This document shows positions 1-5,431 of a DNA stretch of 9,134 nucleotides, in pieces. Source of the DNA: Deltaproteobacteria bacterium. Lineage in GTDB: Bacteria; Desulfobacterota; Desulfarculia; Adiutricales; Adiutricaceae. The stretch spans positions 1 to 9,134 of the forward strand of contig JAIRNQ010000349.1 of assembly GCA_031257955.1 (NCBI GenBank), written 5' to 3'. Within the stretch, counting starts at the first letter, position 1. Each line of letters starts with the position of its first letter. The translations under genes and the position numbers were made by a program. The notes below the pieces were generated by a model that was not told the origin of the DNA, searched no databases, and was given only the letters and a program-made list of their open reading frames with translations.

Positions 1-1749
1 GTGCCTCCTGAGTTTGCCTAGCCGGCCAAAGGAGGTGTATTCCATGTCTTGGAGAATGACCGGCAGCAACGGGCACTTGGCCTTGGAAGCCACCAAGGCC
101 GCGCCGTCGTAAATCTTCATGATCTCCCCGTTGTCGTTTAGTCGACCCTCGGGAAAGATGACCAACATTTCGCCGTTGTCCAGGGCCGAAATCAAATCCC
201 TGGCCCCGATGGGCTGGGCCGGGTTTAGGGGAATGGTCTTGTAGAAGCTGGTGAAGAACCTGACCCACCAGGCCTGGGCCCTATAGACGTCAATGGCGAA
301 GGTCAGGCTCCTGGGGATGTAAGCTACCAACAGGGCCACGTCGGCGAAGGATTGGTGGTTGCAAATGACCAAGGCCGGGCCTTCCAACACCGTTTCCAAG
401 TTGGCTTGGCCGGAGACCTTAGGCTTAAAGATGACCCGCAAGACAATTCTGAGCAAACACCTAAAGGCCGCGGCCGGGAGAAAGTAAACGGTCATGGCCG
501 TCATGAGCACGGCCGTGGCCCCGATGAAAACGAAGACCTCGGCGATGGAGAAGCCGACCTTGAACATAAGCGTGACCAGGAGGCTAGCCACGACCATGAA
601 AGCCGAGGTCACTATGTTGTCGGCGGCTATGATCCTGGCTCTTTGGCCGGGCTGGGCTTGGCGTTGGATGTAAGCGATCAAGGGGACCACGAACACCCCG
701 CCCGAAAGGCTGATCAAGAGGCACAGAGCGGCGATGGCCAGATGGTGAGGGCTACGGACGAACTCGCCAAAGCCAAAGGAAAGCGGCTTGGCGGCAGGCA
801 TGGCGCTAATGGCGTAGGCGAAGGCCAGCAAAAAAACGGTCATCAGGGCGGCCGAGGCCGGCACCATGGTCACGGTCACCTGACCTTTGGCCAGTTTGTT
901 TACCAGCAAAGAGCCAACGGCAATGCCCACGGCGAACATGGTCACCATGGCCGCCCCGACTTCCGGTTTGGCCCCCATGACGGTGGCGGAAAGGACGGGC
1001 ATCTGGGACAGAAGGACGCTGCCCATGCCCCAAAACCAGCCCATGGCCAACATGGACAACCAAATGCCCCGGTCGCTTCTGGCCGCTTGGAGTATTTTGG
1101 CTGTGGAACGGAAAAGGAGGGGATCGATTTTAAGATCCGGGTTAACCAGCTCCGATCGGGGCTGCCGGAGGGCGAAAAAAAACGACAGTCCGCCCACGAC
1201 GATAAGCGAAATGGGCATCAGCAGATGGGGGCCCAGTGGCGTGGTTACCAAATAAAAGCCGATGGTCGTGCCCAACACTATGGCCAGATAGGTGGCCCCG
1301 CTGAAAAGGCCGTTGGCGGCCATCAATTCGTCGGGTTCGACGATTTCCGGAAGGATGCCATATTTAACCGGCCCAAAAAAGGCCGTTTGGGTGCCCATTA
1401 AAAAAATGACCACGAACAGGCCGGCCACACTCTGGAAAGCGAAAAATACGGCGGCCAGAAGCATGACGGCGAACTCGAAGCCTTTGTTGATTTTAACGAT
1501 GGAGCTTTTACGGTAACGGTCGGCCAACTCCCCGGCCACGGAAGAAAAGAGAAAAAACGGCAAGACCATAAGTCCAGTGGCCAAACTGCCCATGACGCTT
1601 CTGTCGGCCGGGGTCAGTCCCACGGTCACGTAGGCCAGCATGGCGATCATGGCTTGACGCATGAAGTTATCGTTGAAAGCGCCCAGGGTCATGGTCCCAA
1701 AAAGGGGCCAATAGTCGCGTTTGGCCAACAGTCTCGTAAAAATACTCAT
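1..1749 (-). CDS. Lysophospholipid transporter fused to a PlsC-type acyltransferase (Aas-like), 3' end outside the window
   Basis: The 583 codons seen encode two joined domains. Residues about 1-430 form an MFS-type membrane transporter with many hydrophobic segments and the LplT-like signature GPVKYG at residues 126-131. Residues about 445-583 form a glycerophospholipid acyltransferase, with the catalytic NHQSFAD motif (NHx4D, N464 to D469), FPEGR at 532-536 and a PLLPVI block after it. In known Aas/LplT systems the transporter flips lysophosphatidylethanolamine inward across the inner membrane and the acyltransferase re-acylates it. Many fusions add a C-terminal acyl-ACP synthetase (AMP-binding) domain. 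That part would lie beyond the left edge and cannot be seen. The ATG at 1749 is the earliest possible start because an in-frame TAA lies immediately upstream. No clear Shine-Dalgarno site precedes it. The reading frame is uninterrupted to the window edge. The domain calls are firm; substrate is inferred from the family. Confidence 0.92.
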   Translation of the reverse strand, partial: MSIFTRLLAKRDYWPLFGTMTLGAFNDNFMRQAMIAMLAYVTVGLTPADRSVMGSLATGLMVLPFFLFSSVAGELADRYRKSSIVKINKGFEFAVMLLAAVFFAFQSVAGLFVVIFLMGTQTAFFGPVKYGILPEIVEPDELMAANGLFSGATYLAIVLGTTIGFYLVTTPLGPHLLMPISLIVVGGLSFFFALRQPRSELVNPDLKIDPLLFRSTAKILQAARSDRGIWLSMLAMGWFWGMGSVLLSQMPVLSATVMGAKPEVGAAMVTMFAVGIAVGSLLVNKLAKGQVTVTMVPASAALMTVFLLAFAYAISAMPAAKPLSFGFGEFVRSPHHLAIAALCLLISLSGGVFVVPLIAYIQRQAQPGQRARIIAADNIVTSAFMVVASLLVTLMFKVGFSIAEVFVFIGATAVLMTAMTVYFLPAAAFRCLLRIVLRVIFKPKVSGQANLETVLEGPALVICNHQSFADVALLVAYIPRSLTFAIDVYRAQAWWVRFFTSFYKTIPLNPAQPIGARDLISALDNGEMLVIFPEGRLNDNGEIMKIYDGAALVASKAKCPLLPVILQDMEYTSFGRLGKLRRH

Positions 1750-1941
1750 TTAGGGCACCCAACAAAATGTCTCAGAAAGAACCTTCAAATACAATGGCCG
1801 ATAACGATATGGCCATACCAAAAAAACGATATAAAGGGACCGATTCCCGCCGAGGCCGCAATCCCAGGCGTCGGTCGGGCGACGCCAAAAGCGGCCGGGC
1901 GAAAAAAAACGGGCCCCGCCCGAATCTGCGCATTATGGCCA

Positions 1942-1972
1942 ATTATACCACGCCTATGACCATAGCCCCAAA
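1942..1972 (-). promoter_or_regulatory. Possible promoter for the Aas-like gene
   Basis: On the minus strand there is a perfect TATAAT at 1947-1942, with a weak -35-like TTGGGG about 19 bases upstream (1972-1967). It faces the transporter/acyltransferase gene and would give a leader of about 185 bases. The -10 box is good, but the -35 box and spacing are poor, so this is tentative. Confidence 0.3.
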
Positions 1973-2094
1973 AACTGGCCAAAGGGCGCCAACCGCCAAT
2001 TGGGCCCTGGAAGGCAATCTTTAGGGTCTCTGGTCTCTTGTGCCCAATGGGCTGGCCCCTCGCTGCCAACGGCCATCGACGAGCCGTCCTCCCA

Positions 2095-2130
2095 AAGCCG
2101 AAGCCGGCACCGGCGCCGGTTCCGGTTCCG
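2095..2130. repeat. Six-unit hexamer repeat, NNNCCG
   Basis: Six consecutive hexamers all end in CCG: AAGCCG twice, GCACCG then GCGCCG, and GTTCCG twice. The centre contains the 12-bp palindrome ACCGGCGCCGGT (2109-2120). In one plus-strand frame it would read PKPKPAPAPVPVP, the kind of X-Pro linker found in TonB-like proteins. No flanking domain supports a real protein, so it is listed as a DNA repeat. Confidence 0.6.
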
Positions 2131-2545
2131 GCCCAGGGCGCGGCTTTGGGCTCGGTTTATGACGCGAAATTGGCGGTAAATAACCGCCGTTGTGGGGACG
2201 GGGAAACAGTTGCAATTTCGTTTTTCAGTAACTATAATGGCTAATATCTTTAGAGCCCAGGCCATCGACAAGCCGCCTCCCACCGAAGCTTGGGCCGGTT
2301 CCTCGGCCCGGCCAATTCCAGTCTTGTGGCTAGGTTTAGGCTATCTCCAGCGGGCAAAAGACTTTATTTACCAATGGACGCGTCGGTTCCTTTAACGGGC
2401 CCCTGGGAAGGGGGCGGATGGTGGATTGTCGCTAGTTGGATCCCTTAGGCGGCACACTTTTGGCCGTAAAGACATCGGCCCACAGTCGATTTGGACCGGC
2501 CCTCGGCCGACTTAGACCGGCCATAGACGCGCGAAGTTTATTCGG

Positions 2546-2620
2546 GCGGGCATAGCTCAATGGTAGAGTGCAAGCTTCCCAAGCTTGAAGTTGCGGGTTC
2601 GATCCCCGTTGCCCGCTCCA
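2546..2620 (+). tRNA. tRNA-Gly, anticodon CCC
   Basis: A complete cloverleaf can be drawn by hand. The acceptor arms GCGGGCA (2546-2552) and TGCCCGC (2610-2616) pair fully. The D-stem is GCTC/GAGT. The anticodon stem CAAGC/GCTTG encloses the loop TTCCCAA with anticodon CCC at 2578-2580, which reads GGG codons. The variable loop has 5 bases, the T-stem is GCGGG/CCCGT and the T-loop is TTCGATC. The discriminator is T2617 and the CCA end is encoded at 2618-2620. The only related sequence in the window is the broken tRNA-Gly(UCC) copy at 5337-5397. Confidence 0.96.
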
Positions 2621-2634
2621 GTTTTTCAAAAGTC

Positions 2635-2656
2635 GGTGCCAGCACTAATTTTTTTT
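2635..2656 (+). terminator. Weak intrinsic terminator after tRNA-Gly
   Basis: A short stem (GGTG 2635-2638 with CACT 2643-2646, four-base loop) is followed after two A residues by eight T residues (2649-2656). The T tract is good but the stem has only about four pairs. A further T5 run lies just after CCA at 2622-2626. Confidence 0.35.
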
Positions 2657-3276
2657 CGCTGCCGCCGATGGACAGCCGAAACCCGCCCACAAAGTCTTAG
2701 ACGCGCAAAATAACGATTAAATCAGACATCCACGAACACGCTTTATTATTGTCAGGGTTTTCGCGCTTTTATAGAAACACTTTTGAGCAAAACATATTCG
2801 CTTTCCATGGCGTCTTTGGCGGCAAACTCGGTTCGCGGAATCGGTTTGTTAACGCTCTTATTGTGATATAAATAATATCCGTATGTCATGTATAAGCTTG
2901 TCCAGCAACAGTCCTTGATTGATAAATAATTTTATTTGTTATTAGATTAACTGTATCTAAAATAGTAAACACAAACTATATTTTGTTTATTAGAGATATT
3001 TTTACTAGGTATTTTTACGCCTAAACGTATGATTTTAAAATGAATCACCTAAATATCATATATTTCTCAAATTGTCGTCTGGTTCTATCAATTTCTCCCT
3101 CTACCTTCACCGACTCTAAATACCTACGCTCTCATTCTATCTATCCCTGTTTAAATTATAAAAATTTGTTATACTTAAAAACTAATTTACATTAATTAGA
3201 GGTCGGGTTTAGAGAATAATTTGATAATATACCTTTTGAGCTAACGGAACTTATCATTATTTTTTGACAAATTTAG

Positions 3277-3305
3277 TTGACTGGCTAGCCGAAATTATGT
3301 ATAGT
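3277..3305 (+). promoter_or_regulatory. Sigma70-type promoter candidate in the AT-rich island
   Basis: TTGACT (3277-3282) and TATAGT (3300-3305) are separated by exactly 17 bases, close to the sigma70 consensus. A TTGACA also occurs at 3264-3269 but has no matching -10 box. The predicted start is near 3312. AT-rich DNA produces such matches by chance, so the call rests on spacing and on the structured sequence that follows. Confidence 0.45.
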
Positions 3306-3311
3306 TTCAGG

Positions 3312-3485
3312 TCGGTTAGGAAAAGCGCTTGATCCGATGGGCCCCGGGGCGCTAAAAATTCCTTTTGTCGCGTTTGCGGAACTATTGAAGCGTCACGATA
3401 GTTAGTGGCCCGTAAATAAATTGTTTTTAGCGAAAGAGCAAGAAAATATTTGTTAAGTATATGATAAGTTTTTATACTTATCATA
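3312..3485 (+). ncRNA. Hypothetical small structured RNA
   Basis: A transcript from the 3277-3305 promoter would begin near 3312 and pass through a GC-rich patch (3336-3353) inside otherwise AT-rich DNA. Three inverted repeats follow in order: AGCGC/GCGCT (3324-3328 with 3349-3353), AACTAT/ATAGTT (3380-3385 with 3398-3403) and a perfect 10-bp stem (3460-3469 with 3476-3485) that could mark the 3' end. I recognise no known RNA family. It could instead be the leader of the repeat-containing frame at 3511. Confidence 0.2.
3460..3485. repeat. Perfect 10-bp inverted repeat (hairpin)
   Basis: TATGATAAGT and ACTTATCATA flank a six-base loop (TTTTAT). The stem is perfect but all A-T rich apart from two G-C pairs, and no T-run follows on either strand. 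It is therefore a weak terminator candidate and could equally be a protein-binding site. Confidence 0.55.
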
Positions 3486-3510
3486 ATTTAGCGATAAAAG
3501 TTCGCTTGTT

Positions 3511-3852
3511 TTGTATTTAACTCGTTTGGCGCAACTTAAAGTTGCCCTTAGGCTCGACGCTCAGAACCCCCTTCAAAGGCCCAGAGGCCTGGACTGGAGA
3601 CCCGGAGAAAGGCCCGATGGCCTGGACTGGAGACCCGGAGAAGGACCAGAAGGCCTGGACTGGAGACCCGGAGAAAGGCCCGATGGCCTGGACTGGAGAC
3701 CCGGAGAAAGGCCCGAAGGCCTGGACTGGAGACCCGGAGAAGGACCAGAAGGCCTGGACTGGAGACCCGGAGAAGGACCAGAGGCTTTGACCGGAAGCCC
3801 AGAGGTTGGGCCCGGTCGTCGGTCGCCCTTTAGGAAAGGCCAGGGGAATTAA
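3511..3852 (+). CDS. Possible small repeat protein built of 11-residue GLDWRPGE units
   Basis: This open frame of 113 codons starts at a TTG and ends at TAA 3850-3852. It spans the whole 33-bp tandem repeat. Residues 1-25 are unique; residues 26-91 are six copies of GLDWRPGE followed by RPD, GPE or RPE; a seventh copy is degenerate. The product would be hydrophilic, with no signal peptide or membrane segment. No Shine-Dalgarno site is seen and TTG is a weak start. Because the unit length is a multiple of three, the other plus-strand frames also stay open for a while, so openness alone proves little. In favour, three of the four base differences between the two commonest unit types fall on third codon positions of this frame, giving Pro/Pro and Asp/Glu changes. 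No family is recognised. It may be only a non-coding minisatellite. Confidence 0.25.
   Translation: MYLTRLAQLKVALRLDAQNPLQRPRGLDWRPGERPDGLDWRPGEGPEGLDWRPGERPDGLDWRPGERPEGLDWRPGEGPEGLDWRPGEGPEALTGSPEVGPGRRSPFRKGQGN
3586..3816. repeat. 33-bp tandem repeat (minisatellite), about seven units
   Basis: Units start at 3586, 3619, 3652, 3685, 3718 and 3751, with a decayed unit at 3784-3816. The first 24 bases (GGCCTGGACTGGAGACCC, then GGAGAA) are identical in the six good copies. The last nine bases exist as AGGCCCGAT, GGACCAGAA or AGGCCCGAA, in the order D, E(G), D, E(R), E(G), E(G). Such near-identical arrays normally arise by slippage or unequal recombination and may vary in copy number between strains. 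Confidence 0.97.
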
Positions 3853-4140
3853 CTCCCAGTGGGGCTGGGCTGGATTTTGGGGCCCAAACGATGGGCTTTT
3901 TGGGCGCGGCTCGCTGGCCTATAGATTCTGTGCCATAGCCGCGGATTGGTCTTGGAGATTGGACCAAAAGATATGGCCGTATGGCCGAGAATAATTTTCA
4001 TCTTTAGTTTCTGAAGATAGATAACGGCAAAAGGCGCGAACATGGCCGCGAGGCCGACGCGAAGTTAAAACAACGGTACCCATAGTGTCCCATAACCAGC
4101 CTTCGGCTACCGCCGGGGGGAATATTTAGGCTTTCGTTCA
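3853..4140. other. Intergenic region upstream of trmB
   Basis: About 290 bases without a recognisable gene. A small hairpin is possible at 3946-3967 (TTGGTC/GACCAA, ten-base loop). I see no convincing sigma70 promoter or ribosome binding site for trmB. The trmB frame itself is open upstream only back to a TAA at 4093-4095, with no ATG or GTG in between. Confidence 0.6.
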
Positions 4141-5121
4141 TTGAATCCAGCTTCGACCAAAAGATATTATCGATCCTTGGCGCCCCTGACCACCCCCAGC
4201 GCCCTTTCCCGAGCGGGAGGCTGGAGGGGCCTTTTTGGCCGCGAGGCCCCCATGGATCTGGAGATCGGCTTCGGAAACGGCGAATATTTGGCCAGAAATT
4301 CCGAACAGTACCCAGACAGGGACTTTGTGGGCCTGGAAGTCGCATGGAATAGCGTAAAACGCGCCCTGCGCCGTCTGGCCAAGCCGCCCAGGAGCAACGC
4401 CCGCCTCATTCTCGCCCCGGCCTTCCCCGCCCTTTCGCTTTTCTTCGCCCCCAGGAGCCTCTCCAGCGCGGCCTGCCTCTTCCCCGTCCCCTGGCCCAAC
4501 GACAAGCACGCCCACAAAAGGCTTTTTTCCCGGCCTTTCTGGGATCTGGCCGCCAACCGGCTCAAAGACGAGGGCGTTTTCCGGATGGTCACCGACCACG
4601 AGGGTTTGGCCCTTTGGGCCCTGGAACAGGCCCGGGGTTCCAGCCTGGAACTGACGCTTAGCCAGAGCGGCGAATCCCTGGACACCAAATACGATCGCAA
4701 GTGGCGCTCCGGCGGCCAAGGGGTTTTTTTTCATTTAACCGGCCGCAAGATCGGCCACGTCGAATTTGAACACCGGGGTTTCTCCGAAATGCAGCCGCGC
4801 CTAAGTTACTTAATCGATCCGTCTAACTATCGTCCCGAGGGGCAAAGCTCCGACCCCACCATCGTTTTTGGCGACTTTATTTACGATAGCTCCAAACGGC
4901 AAGGACTTTTGGCCACCAAGGTGGTCGAGGACCAGTTCATCCAAGAGTTTTTTATCCGGGTCACCCAGCAGCCGGACGGCGCCTTTAAGCTGACCCCGGC
5001 CTTTTCGAGCCAAGTTTTTCCCACCTACGGGATATCCGCCGCCCTGGATCTGGCTTCGTTGGCCGATCCCAAACCGCCCAAGTGGGCCCCGGCGGCCGAG
5101 AGCCCCGAGGGCCGACCCTAG
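4141..5121 (+). CDS. trmB: tRNA (guanine(46)-N7)-methyltransferase, long form
   Basis: TrmB uses S-adenosylmethionine to methylate G46 in the variable loop of tRNAs, in the cytoplasm. The SAM-binding motif LEIGFGNGEYL is at residues 40-50 and the acidic GLEV strand end at 64-67. The family block FPVPWPNDKHAHKRL is at 114-128, followed by TDHEGLALW (151-159) and TKYDRKW (182-188). The usual FPDPWP is FPVPWP here, so one acidic residue is replaced by Val. At 326 residues it is about 100 longer than short TrmB proteins. The extra C-terminal part (about 200-326) has no motif I recognise; similar long TrmB proteins are known in some delta/epsilon lineages. The start chosen is TTG 4141. The first ATG (4252) would remove the N-terminal segment just before the SAM motif, so it is less likely. 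A 310-base gap separates it from recD2. Confidence 0.88.
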   Translation: MNPASTKRYYRSLAPLTTPSALSRAGGWRGLFGREAPMDLEIGFGNGEYLARNSEQYPDRDFVGLEVAWNSVKRALRRLAKPPRSNARLILAPAFPALSLFFAPRSLSSAACLFPVPWPNDKHAHKRLFSRPFWDLAANRLKDEGVFRMVTDHEGLALWALEQARGSSLELTLSQSGESLDTKYDRKWRSGGQGVFFHLTGRKIGHVEFEHRGFSEMQPRLSYLIDPSNYRPEGQSSDPTIVFGDFIYDSSKRQGLLATKVVEDQFIQEFFIRVTQQPDGAFKLTPAFSSQVFPTYGISAALDLASLADPKPPKWAPAAESPEGRP

Positions 5122-5277
5122 GGCCGGCACCGCTTGGTTTGGCCGGGAAATTATTGGGTAGGAATAATTTCCGGAAGTTTTTGGCCCACACGTTTATAAT
5201 GTTTTGAGTTTTAGCGTACCCGTTGGGTCGCTATCCCAGTTTCCCGCCCCAAGGGGAGGGAGAAATCCCGGTAATTT

Positions 5278-5320
5278 AAATTGGTTCAAACATCGAAATA
5301 AATTTTTCGGAAACCAATTT
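5278..5320. repeat. Nested inverted repeat downstream of the tRNA fragment
   Basis: The outer stem AAATTGGTT (5278-5286) pairs with AACCAATTT (5312-5320). Inside it, CGAAA (5294-5298) pairs with TTTCG (5305-5309). Read on the minus strand it follows the CCA end of the truncated tRNA by about 16 bases, so it could once have served as its transcription end. No strong T-run follows. Confidence 0.4.
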
Positions 5321-5336
5321 CCTTCTTTTGAAAAAA

Positions 5337-5397
5337 TGGAGCGGGCAACGGGGATCGAACCCGCAACTTCAAGCTTGGAAAGCTTGCGCTCTACCAT
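5337..5397 (-). pseudogene. 5'-truncated tRNA-Gly, anticodon UCC
   Basis: On the minus strand the sequence matches the 3' four fifths of a glycine tRNA. It runs from the D-loop (GATGGTA) through the anticodon stem CAAGC/GCTTG, the loop with anticodon TCC (5379-5377), the variable loop AAGTT and the T-arm to the 3' acceptor strand TGCCCGC and CCA (5339-5337). From the D-loop to CCA it differs from the intact tRNA-Gly(CCC) at 2546-2620 at only a few positions, one of them in the anticodon. The missing part is the 5' D-stem strand and the whole 5' acceptor strand. The bases at 5399-5411 cannot pair with TGCCCGC or GAGC. It therefore cannot fold as a normal tRNA. The shared TTTTTCAAAAG just after both CCA ends suggests the two are paralogous copies. 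Confidence 0.85.
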
Positions 5398-5431
5398 CTC
5401 TGACCGACGTTCGGGTTTTTGGGTATTGTTT

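Larger units (their letters stand above)
1750..2545. other. GC-rich intergenic region without a convincing gene
   Basis: About 800 bases separate the divergent Aas-like gene and tRNA-Gly. Short open frames exist on both strands, but they overlap one another, lack ribosome binding sites and resemble no family I recognise. The region holds a possible promoter for the Aas-like gene, a hexamer repeat (2095-2130) and an imperfect direct repeat of about 21 bases (GGCCATCGAC, A/G, AGCCG, then CCTCCCA) at 2071-2094 and 2260-2282. A decayed gene cannot be excluded. Confidence 0.6.
2640..3510. other. AT-rich island without a convincing protein gene
   Basis: Base composition drops sharply here. By hand count, 2941-3000 has about 18% G+C and 2881-2940 about 30%, compared with about 65% inside recD2 (5701-5760). 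Stops are dense in all frames. The longest frame (minus, 3484-3257, 75 residues) lacks a ribosome binding site, starts inside a hairpin and resembles nothing I know. No DnaA-box cluster (TTATCCACA-like), integrase or transposase remnant is visible. A good promoter and several hairpins lie in its last 240 bases. It could be a decayed acquired segment, a regulatory region or an RNA locus. Confidence 0.7.
5122..5431. other. Intergenic region between trmB and recD2
   Basis: This 310-base gap contains a truncated tRNA-Gly on the minus strand (5337-5397) and, beyond its 3' end, a nested inverted repeat (5278-5320). The plus-strand frame is open into recD2 from 5204, but the extension reads antisense through the tRNA fragment and has no homologous domain, so it is treated as non-coding. 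I see no strong plus-strand promoter for recD2. Confidence 0.65.

Noticed and set aside
352..1516. Long plus-strand frames opposite the Aas-like gene
   Set aside because: They are rich in Gly, His, Asp and Arg, as expected for the antisense of a GC-rich membrane protein gene. The minus-strand frame has clear transporter and acyltransferase motifs.
2432..2629. Minus-strand frame of 65 codons across tRNA-Gly
   Set aside because: It is the antisense of the tRNA gene (SGQRGSNPQLQAWEACTLPLSYARP type peptide), not a protein gene.
3257..3484. A 75-codon AT-rich minus-strand gene
   Set aside because: No ribosome binding site, the start lies within a hairpin arm, and there are no recognisable motifs.
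2640..3510. AT-rich island as a replication origin
   Set aside because: No cluster of DnaA boxes (TTATCCACA-like), no dnaA/dnaN/gidA neighbours and no iteron array were seen.
3586..3816. The 33-bp array as a CRISPR
   Set aside because: The units are contiguous and nearly identical, without unique spacers.
4138..5130. Minus-strand frames opposite trmB
   Set aside because: They are antisense shadows without domain motifs; the plus-strand frame carries the TrmB signatures.
2546..5397. The two tRNA-Gly copies as attL/attR of an integrated element
   Set aside because: They are in inverted orientation and carry different anticodons, and there is no integrase between them. A housekeeping gene (trmB) lies inside the interval.
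5204..5431. A 76-residue N-terminal extension of RecD2 starting at 5204
   Set aside because: It reads antisense through the tRNA-Gly fragment (ERATGIEPATSSLESLRSTI is a well-known spurious peptide of tRNA antisense frames) and lies before the normal RecD2 N-terminus at 5432.
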